Shown: positions 31,570 to 44,550, counted from the first letter of the stretch. The stretch: DNA of 64,000 nt from Cordia subcordata (GCA_028554755.1 JAPTOF010000005.1:827501-891500), one strand, 5' to 3'. Numbers and translations are program-made. Notes: generated by a model from the sequence alone, not told the origin.

Positions 31570-32612
31570 GACTTTATAAGCTTTACTCTTAGTAGAATAT
31601 CCTAAAAATAAGCCTTCATCTGATTTAGCATCAAAATTTCTCAAATGATCTTTAGTGTTCAAGATAAAACATTTGCAACCAGACACTTTGAGATATAAAA
31701 TGTTTGGGGTTTTATCATGCCAAAGTTGATATAGAGTTTTGTTCAAAATGGATCTTATTAAGACTCTGTTTTGCACATAACATATGGTGTTTATGGCTTC
31801 ACTCCAAAAATATGTTGACAAGTTGTGTTCTTTTAACATGGTTCTTGCCATTTCTTGTAGTATACGATTCTTTATCTCTACTATCCCATTTTGTTGAGGA
31901 GTCTGAGGGGTTGAAAAGTTGTGATCAATGCCATGCTCATCACAAAAATGCATAAAAAGGAGTGTTCATATATTCTGTGCTATTATCACTACGAATGCAA
32001 GTTATAAAATAGCCTTTCTCATTTTGGACTTTTCTACACAAGCTTGCAAATTCATTGAAGGCATCATTTTTATGTGCAAGAAACATGACCCATGTAAACC
32101 TAGTGTAGTCATGCATAACAATAAAGGCATATCTAGAACCATCAAGGCTTTGCACATCAGTTGGTCCAAACAAGTCCATATGCAACAATTGTAATGCTCT
32201 ATTAGTTGAAACCTTGTTGATGGATTTGAAAGAAGTTTTGTGTAGTTTTCCTAGTTGATATATATCACAAACTTTGTCTTTTTCAAATTTGAGTTTTGGC
32301 AAATCTTTAACAAGATCATGTTTTGACAAATCATTTGATAAACTCATGTTAGCATGCCTTCATCTTCTATGCCACAACCAAGCATTACCATGTACAATGA
32401 TAAGTATTTAACATGTTGACAGACAAGTTTATTAATTTCAACAGTGTACACATTCTCATTATTCCTAGCAACAAATAATACATTATTGTTACCACACTCA
32501 TGTACAATGTAACTAGAAGATTGAAATACTCCTTTATGACCCTTATCACATAAGTGACTTATGTTAAGCAAATTGAATTTAAGACCCTCTACAAGTAAGA
32601 CATTATGAATAG
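31570..32612 (-). pseudogene. Sirevirus pol: GAG-pre-integrase and integrase
   Basis: On the minus strand, VLLVEGLKFNLLNISHLCDK (GAG-pre-integrase) is followed by KTSFKSINKVSTNRALQLLH, MDLFGPTDVQSL (first catalytic Asp), IRSDNSTEYMN (second Asp) and TPQQNGIVEIKNR (Glu), then KSDEGLFLGYSTKSKAYKV. These match Sirevirus integrase. Frameshifts lie near 32345 and 31945. The zinc-binding start is degraded. The gene continues at 18818 on the other side of Athila-1, and upstream it is cut at 32612 by the Athila-3 LTR. Confidence 0.93.
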
Positions 32613-33035
32613 TGTTAGCCATCTCTCGAGTGCAAGCTCTAAAGACCCGCAAGCGTAGGGATCGCTGCAGTGTAGTGTATACGAGAACGGGTGTCGAACC
32701 ATAGGGAGGCTATGTTGTTGGATGAATTCTACGTGCGTGTGTCGTCAAAAATGTCTAAAAGGAAACCTAAACTAACTATTTTTTGTGTTTTTGGATGATC
32801 GGGAGGTCTAGCTAAAGAAAATAAAACTACACTATGGAAATGAAAAGGAAAGAGATAAATTATCTGGGGCAACTAACAAATGGAAGGGATTAGGGTGACG
32901 TCTACTTGCTAATAGGTGATCCTAGACTCAAATGCTTTGGGATTTACATAGAATGGCTTAATGGCCGATTGCTCTTTTAACTAGGTTGCTTAATTAGTGT
33001 CCTTATCTCGCTAGGACTTAGTGCGAGTCATTCCT
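32613..33035 (-). repeat. 3' LTR remnant of Athila-3
   Basis: Reverse complement of the last ~420 bp of an LTR like 44904-45330; on the minus strand it ends GGCTAACA at 32613. The other edge is a deletion junction where protease sequence stops. Confidence 0.85.
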
Positions 33036-34936
33036 AATTTGTATCCAACACTATGAAGTCAACAAGGTACAAGAACTCACATACCTGGACCATAACATCC
33101 TTTACCACACCTTTAGGTCTACGTTCGGACTTATCAGTTAGCTGAAGAGTAACATGTGTAGGGGACAACTCACCTAGACCTAGCTGTTGATAGATGGAGT
33201 AGGGAATGAGATTCACACTGGACCCTAAATCTCATAGGGCATGATCAATCTAGGTCTCTCTAATCTTACAAGGAATAATGAAGGCTCCGGGGTCACTCAT
33301 TTTGGGCAAAAGGCCTGAAGTACAAATACTACTCACTTATTCTCTGTAAGCCTCATCTTCTTAGGAATGTTCGATGACCTATGCTTCCTTGTACAAAGGT
33401 CTTTGAAGAACTTAGAATAGGAGGGAATGGAAAGGATCGCATCTATCAAAGGAAGATTGACCTTAAGGTCCTTAAGATGCTCTAAAACCTTGAAAAACCT
33501 ATGTGTAGGCCTCTTTAAAGTAGATAGGAAGGGAACTCTAGGAGCAACCCCTCTAGACACATGGAAATTATCAATAGGATCCTTTCCCTCTCAATGAGGG
33601 TAGGAAATACTTCTGTCTCCATTGTCTCTAATAGGCTCAACTCCCTCAACAGGACGCTATCTAAAATCCCTCTCAATAAGGCTACTATATGGCTTTCTAG
33701 ACTCAAAAGGACCACTAAGTGCAGGCACTGCAAAGTCAACTCCTACATCATTATCCACTATCCTACTACTCTTAAAAGTGGTGATGGCCTTAGCCTGGGC
33801 CTAAAGGGCATAAGTAGTGTCGGTGAAGGAACAGGACTGGATTCTAGGGTTCACCTCTGGCTAAGAAGGCAATTTTCGAGAGTCTCTAGCGCTTAACCGC
33901 CTAGCAACCTATCCTAACTGTGCCTCAAACCTAGCCATTTGTTGCCTATTTTCTACTAATTCCTGCTACTGGTTCAAAATAAACTACATTATCTTCATCA
34001 TGTCGTTGTTAGAAGGCTGGCTACTAAAGGGAGCAGTGAGTGCCTGTGGTTGAGGAGCACTAGGAAGCCTCGCTTGATTGTCTTAATAAAACCTTAGAGG
34101 ATTAGCAGGACGAGGTTGCTGCTGCAATGGGACTTGGGGTTGGGAAGAGAAAGATTCATGCTGACCTTGCCTCCAAGAAAATTTTGGGTCGTCCCTCTAA
34201 CTCGGATTATATGTGTTCAAGTATGGATTGTACTCACAAGAATAACCTTGAGTGGCACACACTTGCTTCTTCATAAACTTGGGAAACTAGGATGCTAAAG
34301 GGCAAGCTATGGTTTCATGAGACAATTCGGAACACAATCCACAAGTCTCAACAACTAATGGGACAGAGAAAGAACCTACAAAACTAGTCTTATGACCATG
34401 GGATGAAAGAGACAAGGAAATGAATTGATCTAACTTATTTGTCAAGGCCTCCACCTTAGCGAGTAAATTTAAAGAGACTCCAATCTCACAAACATTTCTC
34501 TTATTACCTCTACAACTAGACCTTTCCATAGTAAAGTTTTGAAAAGAATTTTTGGCCATCAACCCCATTTTCTCCCATGCCTTAGCCAGTTTCAAAAGAT
34601 AAAAGTCACAACCGGAGGCGGCATTGACCATCATCCTATTTTGTTCATTTAAACCTCGAAAGAAGTACTATAATAGGTCATAATTACCGTACCCATGGTG
34701 TAGACATTGTCTAAGAAGGTCTTTGAACCTTTCCCAAGCCTTATGAAAAGATTCTAGATTATGCTGGGAGAAAGTCATAATGGCGATCTTGAGGTCTGCT
34801 GTCTTCGCCATGGGATAGAATTTTTGAAAGAACTTAGATTAAAGCTCGGCCCATGTAGTAATGCAACCATTAGGTAAGGAATGCAACCAAGCTCTAGCCT
34901 TGTCCCTGAGAGAGAAAGGGAACAATCTCAGACATA
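33036..34936 (-). pseudogene. Athila-3 gag (C-terminal part) and protease, frameshifted
   Basis: Minus-strand reading gives the capsid segment near 34900, the knuckle CGLCSELSHETIAC (about 34350), the gag tail, then the protease linker and NLIPYSIYQQLGLG (33216 onward). The active-site Asp block lies just upstream and is damaged by a stop (33230 region). Several shifts and stops separate the open pieces 34634-34287, 33739-33515 and 33560-33333. The frame ends at the deletion junction after DFIVLDTN. Confidence 0.88.
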
Positions 34937-34941
34937 TGACT

Positions 34942-36464
34942 TGTTAGGAATAGTGTCCTAAAGTCAGTTGTCTATTTTAGATTTTGTACTGATTTGTACA
35001 TGAATTGTCTTACTTTTGGCTTTCCGTCATATTGTACATCTTCTCCTCAATTGTTAGATCATGACGTAGTCCTTAGAATGACCTAGTTGGGCTATGTGAA
35101 TGCGGGATAGCTCAGTCGTCCTTAAACCTAGTTTGTAACCAAATGATAGAATTGATACTAGGACATCAATTCTATCGAGCATAGGTTAAAATGCGTCACA
35201 TGAGTTGGTTATCCTCATGACCAACGGGTGTGGAGACACCGGTGTAACCTATGGTGAGGTGTGGAGACATGACTCTATTACGAGCATCCTATGGTATGTA
35301 CCCTATTGTTAAAAGATTGCTTGTGGTGCACATGGATGTTGTATTCCCTCATACCTGAGACTACCATAGAGACTTGCGGATTAGTCCCCACGTTTTGGTA
35401 CCAGACTATCCAGATTTCTAATCCGTTAACGAAACGTTGCTGGGTGTAGGCAAGTGCTGTGAAGTTAATGTGTAGGTCAAGATGGGATTGATTGCTCCGG
35501 GTATTAGAAGAATGATATCCTACCTAGTCCTGATACATTAAGACTTTGGCCAAAGCTTTCTGCGTGATGTGTCACGTGGTTACGTCATGATGAGTCATGA
35601 CGAGATTAGGACTTGATATGGAATAGCTGAATAGGGGTTTGACAGTTTTACCATTCCTCTAGTGTTATTTCGAAATATCGAGGGTCATAGGGAATCCACC
35701 ATAGTGCCTAGGTTCGTTAAATATTGCCTTGCAACTATTCGGCTTATCCGGATGTCGGGAATCGTTCCTGGATGATATCATTAATTAGTACAAAGATAAT
35801 CCTTGTATTACCGGTTTAAGTCTGAACCTATAAAGTCACGCATATGGTTAGGAATTAGTTGAAGGATTGACATGTTAGTCATGTTTAATTATGAATTAAA
35901 TGTGTTATTATTTAATTATGAATTAAATAATATTATAAGTAATTAATATTATAGATATTTAATTGAAAATAAAATATTATAATATTTAATTATTTATTAT
36001 GGGTCACGGAATTAATTTTGACTATGTTTAGCTAGCACTAGACATGTGGATCAAAATTAATTCATAGGTTATTATTTATAAATTAATATGGATTTAATTT
36101 AGGCTTTCATATGGATTTTAAAAGTCCAATATTTTAAGCCCAAAGGGTTGGACTTATTGGGTGGTGGGAATGGGCTCCATGGAAAGCCCAACTCTTCCTT
36201 CTTATTATTTTTGTACGATGGTTTTAAGAAAACCTAATAATTGTCAGAACTCTCTCCCAAAAACCCTAAAAAATCAAAAGCCTCCTCCAACAGTTTTTTG
36301 ACTGCGTTTTTTGACCGCGTACGAAGAGGAGGAGCTCAACGCTTCTGCAAGGCAAAGCTTTTAGTGCAAGAATTACGAGGTAATTCTAAATCCCTAAAAA
36401 GTTTTAATTCTAGAGCTTGATTTTGTGCATGAAAATCTAAGGAAATTCTCCACGATTTCCTAAG
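34942..36464 (+). repeat. 5' LTR of copia-3
   Basis: Starts TGTTAGGA; matches 42546 onward with scattered substitutions and short indels, including a short segment missing near 35265. The end is set by the primer site that follows. Confidence 0.9.
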
Positions 36465-36478
36465 TTGTGTCAGAGCCA
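36465..36478 (+). other. Primer binding site of copia-3 (initiator tRNA-Met type)
   Basis: TTGTGTCAGAGCCA resembles the usual plant copia primer site TGGTATCAGAGCCA with two changes. Confidence 0.7.
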
Positions 36479-36733
36479 AAGCTCTAGTTTATGTTTGTTC
36501 ATGATTTTGTCACCCAATTTTGAATCATTGATAGATATGTGATATTCATATATTACTTTTCAAAATTGATTATTCTTGTAACGATGGATTTGAATTTTGG
36601 AATCTTTGTTCCCAAAACATTTTTTTTTTGTTTTCTATGTTTATGGTACACATATATGCCCTAGTTATTACACGGCATTAGCACTATTAATGCTGTGTGA
36701 TTTAAAAAATAAGAAAAATAATTTAGTTGCTAA

Positions 36734-36800
36734 GAAGGTTCAAACCCGCAACCTTCTGATCATTTGTAAGAGCCTTTGCCACTAGGATACAGGACTTGTC
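36734..36800 (-). ncRNA. tRNA-like segment, possible SINE head or tRNA relic
   Basis: On the minus strand, TATCCTAGTGGC resembles an internal box A and GGTTGCGGGTTTGAACC resembles the T-arm and box B of a tRNA gene, about 35 bp apart. No full cloverleaf could be drawn and no clear poly-A end or target duplication was found. Confidence 0.4.
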
Positions 36801-38029
36801 TGGTTATGCACAAGACTTCTTTGTTCTTATTGTCTAATCTAGGAAGATAAAATTAAAAAAAAATGGTTTAATTGAAGAAGATGAAAAGGTCATCTACTCC
36901 AAAATACAACCCAGATCCCTTCAAGTTAAAAAAAAAAAAAAAAAGTAGACAAAAAGTCGCATGCCACTCAAAAGTCTTCTTCCTGATCGATGGTTACATT
37001 GAGGAGTCAACAACATAATAAAAAAAACAGGGAGAGAAATCAATCATTTTACGCCTTTACAGAGTTGACAAGTTTGGTGTTCATTTTTAGTTTGGCCATT
37101 GTTGCTTGCTGTGATTCCTTGAGCTACAAGGTAGTTTTGCTTTGACTTTTTGCGACATGGTGGTTAGCCGGTGTTGGTGGCGGAACGCGACCATGTTGAT
37201 GGCCGTGGTGTAGAGTCGCTGCAAGTCAAGGTTTACAGTGATGATAACGGATTGATAGGCCAAAGGTCGGCCGTATGATGTTGATGATAGTGATGCCGCT
37301 ATCAAGTATCGTTGGGCAGTGGTTTTGCGATATCGGTAGGTGGCGGCGGTGTGGGGATGGTGGTGGATGCAGCAAGTATGGTGGAGTCTTAATTCTAAGG
37401 AAGAAAATGGAGATAGTCTCTAGGGTTCTTCTTTTGGGCTGGGCCTCACCAATTTTTGCTTGGGCTATTTATGTTAGGATTTAAAATGTTTAGAAAACCC
37501 AAAGAGTTTGGGTTTACAGGCTGCTCTTTCGTTACAAAAGTTTTTTGTTATTCTAATGGTTTGGACTTTGTTTCTTACAGTGGGCTTTATAACAATAGGG
37601 CTTAAATGGTTGGGCCTCTATTGTTTTCATGTAAAATTAATTTAGACTATTTTTAATTATTTATGGGCTTATTTTTTGGATTGTGTCTCTTATGTTAAAT
37701 ATCAATTTAACATGAAGCTATTCGAGGCCTATCTTAAAAATTTGTAATGCACTAGAATAATTTAAAAATTAATGTCATTTAAATTATAAATTAATAAATA
37801 GTTTTATTAATTCCCTTGAGTGAAATAAATTTGTTATTTCATGTATGACCTTTAGATTAAATATTAGATATTTATTGTTATGCCCTTATTGATTTAAATT
37901 AGAAGGTAATTTAAGTTAAAATTAATAAATTGTTTATTAATCATTTAATGGGCCACTTTATTGGATTAATTTTTTTTAGCTCATAATATAAGTACGAGAC
38001 TTTCTTTTAACAAGCCCATTATCTGCTAA

Positions 38030-38515
38030 AAGTTTGTTTTAACTCCAATTAATTTGAAATTTGTTTTAACTTATTATGAGCTCAAACTTTGTAGAAATTT
38101 TGTTTTTGACTCTAATTATTTGAAAGTATTTTTAATTAATTGGAAAGCCCTTTGTTTTTCCAAAATTTGATTTTGACAACAATTAATAAGAAAGAAGTTT
38201 TGGCTTAATTGGATAAAAAACTAAAGATAGTCAAAATTGAGATTTTGACTTCAATTAATTTGAAAGGAGTTTTAATTAATTGAATTAGCCCTTAATTGGT
38301 TAAAATAGTGATTTTGATCCCAATTAATTAGAAAGGAGTTTTTTTTATTAATTGAATAATGTTAAAAAAAAACTAAGTCAAAGTTGAATTTTGACTACAA
38401 CTAATTTAAAAATGAGATTTTAATTAATTGAAAAACACCTAACTAGTCAAAATTACGATTTTGACCCCAATTAATTTAAAAGGAGTTTTAATTAATTGGA
38501 ATGGTTAATTTAATA
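38030..38515. repeat. Diverged tandem repeats of about 65-75 bp in copia-3
   Basis: About seven copies of a unit built around TTTTGACTCCAATTAATTTG, then AAGGAGTTTTAATTAATTG and a GTCAAAATT segment. Copies differ by substitutions and indels. Each unit holds TTAATTAA-like palindromes. Confidence 0.75.
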
Positions 38516-40659
38516 CAATTAAATTAACCCAATGATTGTGCAATAAAATCATGAAATTATTTATGCTTTTTCTTTATTATGATGTATGACATACTTTGGC
38601 GTGGTTGTGGGCTTCCATCTCATGCATATTATTACTTGTTTACATATAAATTATTGTAATTGTTTTGGGGATTAAATTGAGCCTATGAGCCTAGCCTTCT
38701 CTTCAATTCTAGTTGTAATCCCCTCTCCCAAGTGATGTATTCCCTTATTCTAAAAGGAGTTCTTCTCCTAGTTAATGTAATTAGTAGTTAAAATGCGATT
38801 AAGACAAGGCGATGAAGACCAGGAGCTAGAAGGCCTGGCCCAATCCAAGATTCTCAATATTAACAGGTAATAACCTTACTTGTATAATAGAGTGACCCAT
38901 GATGACTCTAGTGGGCCACACTAGGAAAAGCCCATAACCAACCACATGTGCTTATACTATTTGTTATATATTGTTTCGTATGCCAATTATGATTAATTAA
39001 CTGGATTAATTAATGGATTTGGCTATTAAAACAAATGCGCTAACCATCTCTACAAAATCCTCTAAATTATTAGGTTCATTGAGTGATTTGGACATGGAGA
39101 TGCTCAAATCATTGCCTTCTATTAAAATAAATAATAATGGGCCCAATGTTCTAATAACCGTTAGAGGCCTTCAGGCCTGGCTTTTATTGGAATTTTGGGA
39201 TTATTATTCACTATATGAAGCCCTTGGAGTCCTTTTAGACTTATGAGTAGGTAGGCCGACCTCAGTCGGGCTTGTTCATTAGGCTTAGAGGAAGACCTTG
39301 GGAGTTCATGTTAATGGTTTCACCTAATCGAGCTTGTCAGTGGAAGACCTCAGTCTTTCTAAAGAGATGCTTGGACAGAATTGACTACTGAGAGTTGTTT
39401 GGAGAAGTAATTGGTTATGAACCTACCAAGTAGTGTTCATAGGTGGGTCGACCTCTGTCGGGCTTATGTTCAACTGTTTTGGATCTCAGTACCTACTAAG
39501 GGGTTTGGATTTGGAAACTTCCTCGGATTGAAGGTAGAGGTTATCAGTCTGAATAAAATAGTGGGAGAATTCTTTAGACATTGGCCCATGTCTCTAGGAA
39601 TGATGATTCATACATAATGGCTTGTCTACATTGGTAGTGTTTGTTATTTGCTTTCATAAATCTTAATATGTTATAGATATATTACTATTTGATAGTGATA
39701 TAGTTAGTCATGATCACAAATATATTCTTTATGTTCTATACGAACTTGGAATAAGTAAGACCAATTAGATACAAAGTGTCGGGATGATCATCAATTAGTT
39801 GATGAGATACAAAGTTCCGCACTGAAAGTTTGTCTTCGTAGCGGATAGTGAGCATGCTAACTTATAGATCTATATTCAAAGGTTGGATGAGTCTTTCTAT
39901 ACATTTGATGACATAGAAGGAGACAAAGATCTAATATACTGTTTCCAACACTTACTTAAAGGATGGAATGTCTATGTACTGTACAAGACAGAAAAGTTAG
40001 AGAAGAAAATATCATTTGATTACTTTCTTCAAGATGATAATTAGGTATATTATTCTCATCCCTCAATAATTGCTTCCCTTCTTGAATTGGTTCAAGACAT
40101 GGCAAGTCAATTGTTGACTATAATGAACCTTTTGAGCTGCTAGGTATCTTCTAGCAAGATCATCGGCTTCAAGAGAGAACATTATTTTAGTGGGAGATGA
40201 TTCATCCATTAATTACTAAATGATGTTTAGAACCCCGCCAGTAGTAGCAATTGGTTCACATGCAGTATGTCTCTGAATATCCAAACACTAGAAGAAGAAG
40301 AGTCTTTAAAGTCTAGTGTTATTATATCCTGACAGGCTAAAAGTAGCAAGTGGCCGCTACAAGAGATGTGTATATGATAACACCTCACAAATTTAGTTGA
40401 TCCTAGCTTTGTATAAGATACAAATGATCCCTATAACTTGTTATAGTAGAACTGTTGACTAGTAGAGATAAACGTGATACTGATATTATTATGAATAATG
40501 TTATTATCATACATTGTAAACTGAAATAAGCTCATCTTTCTAGCATAACGTATGTCAGCCAGGATGATATGATTCCATGATCTAGTCATAGAAACAAATA
40601 TCCTTAAAGTAAGTCTCTCGTTTGCCCAGAAGAGAATAAGAATCTTTTATAATGGACTC

Positions 40660-42530
40660 TTACTAATTTACCATAATTGAATGGTTTGTTAGAAAGGAGA
40701 AATCAAACAATGTTGGACATAGTTTGATCCATTATGTAACTTATGGTTTTGACCATATCCTTTGGATGTATATTTGAGACAAACACTTAAATATTGAGCT
40801 ATGACATCTAGCAAATCAATGGATAAGATACCATATCAGACATGACATGATATTAAGCTGTACACTTTTACCAAAGGGTCGAAGAAATAGAACACATCAA
40901 GTATCTTTTCAATGACAAGTTTGAATTGAAGTTTGTAAGTGTTTGGGAGATTTCCTAGAAAGTCTAGTAAATTCAACTTCTATTGACGTAGTGAATAATT
41001 AGTATTCATTAACTTCAAAGGACTCTTTTCAAGAAAGAATTTCTTAAACTAGACTCCCTTGATGATAAGCTTAATAAAGTTACAAGTAGAAGAATATAAC
41101 ACTCATAGTTGTAACATACAGAACAAGATAAGGTTAGGAACCAAATCTTGGGCCTATTAAAGAAGTATCACTAAGGTGACTTGGTAAAGTACCATGTCTA
41201 ATGGAAAAGTGTCAAATCCTTATCCAAGGCAGAAATTCCATTAAACTATCAGAGAACAATGTGAATTCAATCACTTGTAAAGATGCTGGATAGAGGCATA
41301 ACTCTAAGAACTTGCTTGCTCCGTGGCAATCCTTTCGCGCAACTATAAATGTCACTAATGTATGGACATTAGTTGACAACATATCGGGCAACACCCGCAA
41401 TGTGAAAATTGGTTTATGAAGGGGTTTTAAAAGGTTGAGACCCACAATGCCCAACTCATTGTTGGGAGGCCTTGTGAATGTTGTAGTTTAACTATGACAA
41501 GACATTTCCACTAATGAAGATGCTCACATTCATTTGCATCATTCATGTATGAGATGCATGTATGTATCACGAAACCTAATTAGTAGGGGCCTATATTGCT
41601 TTCCTTCAAGGTAAGCTGAAAGAGGATGTATATGACATAGTTGAATAGTTCACATCTACTATCGATATTATAGAGCAAATGTCTATTTGGCTCATGAGTT
41701 GTCTTGTGCAAGTTCTTAGGTTATTATGTTCTGATAAAGTATCAAGACGTATGCCTTTGTTAAGAACATAGATGTGCCTTGTATTTGTTAGTAGGCTGAT
41801 TATCGTGTGTGATTGTTTACAATATGGCAGTATGGATGACATCTTAATGCTATAAAGTGTAAAACTAAAGCTATTATCTTTGTTCTCCATAAATGTTTTC
41901 AAAAACATATCCTATGTGTTTGGGATCATGATCTATATGGATAGATTAGGGAGGTTAATGGATTGTCCTAGTAAACGTACATTGACTTTATGTTCAAATA
42001 GTTCAACATATTGAATTCTAGAAAAGGTTCTCGAGAATTCATTGTTCAAGAAAGTTTGTTTGACCAATTTCTTTGAAAGGTATGTATGAGTAAAGTCCTA
42101 ATTGCTTGGACAATAGGATATACTAAATACATTATGCCATGTAAGACGTCTCGTGAGGCTTACTCTCCTTGTATTACCAATAGAAATCATCATGATCCCA
42201 AATATAGGCATTGGTAATTACTGGAGACCATTCTTGGGCACATTAGGTGTGAGAATACCAATGGCTCCTTTATGGAGAAGTTTGACTTGAAACTAGTTAG
42301 TTGGACTAATTTTAGATTCTTGTCAAACAAAGATGATAGTCATAATATTTGAGAATACGTTGGCTAAAAGTTTTTTTTTAAGCATATGATTGGATGTTAT
42401 TGCCTTCTTTGAGCTAAAGGTAATGATCCTTTGTAAAAAACATATAGCAAAGAATGATTTACCAACCACTTAGCCAAAGCCCTTGGGATCGTGAGAAGAT
42501 GGGTGTAAGATATAGATTTGATTGGCTTTA
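40660..42530 (+). pseudogene. Heavily decayed copia-3 pol (integrase, reverse transcriptase, RNase H traces)
   Basis: Recognisable only as fragments: NGLLERRNQTMLD (integrase, about 40682); FLQGKLKEDVYMT (reverse transcriptase, about 41600); SMDDILM (active-site box, about 41831); IYMDRLGRLM (about 41932); and the C-terminal end before the polypurine tract (QPLSQSPWDREKMGVRYR, about 42470). They occur in copia order. Stops and shifts are too dense to follow a frame. It cannot make an enzyme. Confidence 0.8.
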
Positions 42531-42545
42531 GTCCAAGTGGGAGAT
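42531..42545 (+). other. Polypurine tract of copia-3
   Basis: GTCCAAGTGGGAGAT directly before the TGTTAGG of the 3' LTR; the AAGTGGGAGATTGTTAGG junction is typical of plant copia elements. Confidence 0.9.
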
Positions 42546-44093
42546 TGTTAGGAATGGTGTCCTAAAGTCAGTCGCCTATTGTAGATTTTATATTGATTTT
42601 TACATGAATCGTCTTACTTTTGGCCTTACGTCATATCGTACATCTTCTTCTCAATTGTTAGATCATGACGTAGTCCTTAGGATGACCTAGTTGGGCTATG
42701 TGAACGAGGGATAGCTTAGTTGTTGTTAAACCTAGTTCGTAACCAAATAATAGAATTGATAATAGGACATCAATTCTATCGAGCATAGGTTATAGTGCAT
42801 CACATGAGTTTGTCATCCTCATGACCAAGGGGTGTGGAGATACCAGTGTGACCCAAAGTGAGGTGTGAAGACATACTCACTAAATATGACTCTATTACGA
42901 GCATCTTATGGTATGTACCCTCCTGTCAAAGGATTACTTGTGGTACACATAGATGTCATATTCCCTCAAACTAGAGATTGCAATTGAGACTTACGGATTT
43001 CTTCCCACATTTTGGTACCAGACTATCTGGATATCTAATCCGCTAACGAAAGGTTGCTGGGTGTAGGCAAGTGCCGCGAAGTTAATGTATAGGTCAAGAT
43101 GGGATTGACCACTCTAGGTATTAGGAGAATGATATTCTACCTAGTCCTAATACATTAAGACTTTGGCCTAAGCTTTTTGCATGATGTGTCACGTGGTTAC
43201 GTCATGATGAGTCATGAAGAGATTTGGACTTGACATGGAATAGCTGAATAGGGGTTTGACAGTTTTACCATGCCTTTAGGGTTATTTCGGAATATCGAGG
43301 GTCATAGGGAATCCACCATAGTGCTTAGGTTCGTTGAATATTGCCTTGCAACTATTCAGCTTATCCGAACGTCGAGAATCGTTACTAGATGGTATCATCG
43401 ATTAGTACAAGGATAGTCCTTGTATTATTGGTTTAAGTCTGAACCTACGGAGTCACGCATATGGTTAGCAATTAGTTGAAGGATTGACCCCACTATAATA
43501 ATGTTAGTCACGTTTAATTATGAATTAAACGTGTTATTATTTAATTATGAATTAAATAATATTTTAAGTAATTAATATTATGATATTTAATTGAGAATAA
43601 AATATTATAATATTTAATTACTTATTACCAGTCACAAAATTAATTTTAACTTTGTCTAGCTAGCACTAGACATGTGGATCAAAATTAATTCATGGGATAT
43701 TATTTATAAATTAAATATGGATTTAATTTAGGCTTTAATATGGATTTTAAAAGTCAAATATTTTAAGCCCAAAGGGTTGGGCTTATTGGGTTGTGGGAAT
43801 GGGATCTATGGAAAGCCCAGATCTTTCTATATAAGGACGGTTGCTCATTATTTTTCTATGATAGTTTTAAGAAAACCTAATAGTTGTCCGAACTCTCTCC
43901 CAAAAACCCTAAAAAATCAAAAGCCTCCTCCAACAGTTTTTGATCGTGTACGAAGAGGAGGAGCTTAACACTTTCGCAAGGCAAAGCTTTCAGCGCAAGA
44001 ATTACGAGGTAACTCTAAATCCCAAAAAATTTTTAATTCTAGAGCTTGATTTTATGCGTGGAAATCAGGGGAAAGTCTCATCAATTTCCTACA
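42546..44093 (+). repeat. 3' LTR of copia-3
   Basis: Runs from TGTTAGGA to TTTCCTACA, followed by the target duplication TGACC and then Athila-3 gag. The 63- and 60-residue frames at 43777-44122 are LTR sequence. Confidence 0.92.
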
Positions 44094-44550
44094 TGACCTC
44101 TTGGGAGACATTAGGGACATAGAGAGTGGAACTCATCTCAACAAAGTCGGTAATACATTCTAAAGGACTCTCGTTGCTTCTCCTGTAGAGGAAAGGAAGC
44201 ATGGCTAACATATTAGGCTTAATCTCGAAGTTTGTCTTCCCCAAACTCGGAATTTGAATAGCCAAATTAGGCTTAAAAGCTTCGAGGAGGAAGAATTGCC
44301 TAAGAGTGGGTTCTTTATCTATGGGTGGCTCTAGTCTAAGGGATTCTTGTTTGAAATGATCTTAGGCTTGATGCCCCTGGTGATCATGAGGTGGAATAGG
44401 ATTCATTGGGGGAATGGGAGGATTAGGAGGATGATTTGGATCGACCATCTCCTTAAGAAGATCTCTTAAATTCCTAAAATGTCTAACAATCCTATCGGGT
44501 TCGGGATTAAAGGGAACTAGGGGATTTCTAAGGGATCTCCTACCAAGCAT
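44094..44550 (-). pseudogene. Athila-3 gag, N-terminal part
   Basis: From ATG 44550 on the minus strand: MLGRRSLRNPLVPFNPEPD, then a Pro/Asn-rich stretch, then after a stop near 44362 the segment matching IPGLGETNFKIKPN. The copia-3 insertion at 44093 cuts the frame, which resumes at 34936. Confidence 0.88.

Larger units (their letters stand above)
36479..40659 (+). other. Internal region of copia-3 without recognisable coding domains
   Basis: It should have held gag and protease, but I see no surviving domain. Contents: a tRNA-like segment (36734-36800), an A-run at 36928-36945, a G-rich stretch around 37150-37380, and diverged tandem repeats (38030-38515). The short frames at 36597, 37087, 37275, 39013 and 39411 show no family resemblance. 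Confidence 0.6.
34942..44093 (+). mobile_element. Decayed Ty1/copia retrotransposon inserted in Athila-3 gag (copia-3)
   Basis: Two LTRs of about 1.5 kb, a tRNA-iMet type primer site, a copia polypurine tract (AGTCCAAGTGGGAGAT) and traces of copia pol are present. Target duplication is TGACT (34937-34941) and TGACC (44094-44098); the gag of Athila-1 reads TGACC here on this strand, so the left copy changed by C to T. The coding part is far more decayed than the two LTRs are from each other, suggesting it moved as an already defective copy. No intact gene. Confidence 0.92.

Noticed and set aside
37275..37484. Possible host gene in the G-rich stretch of copia-3
   Set aside because: The frame is short, Gly/Cys-rich by composition, lacks any motif, and lies inside a retrotransposon.
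39013..39617. Possible gag remnant of copia-3
   Set aside because: Its position fits, but no capsid or zinc-knuckle motif can be read, so I left it unassigned.
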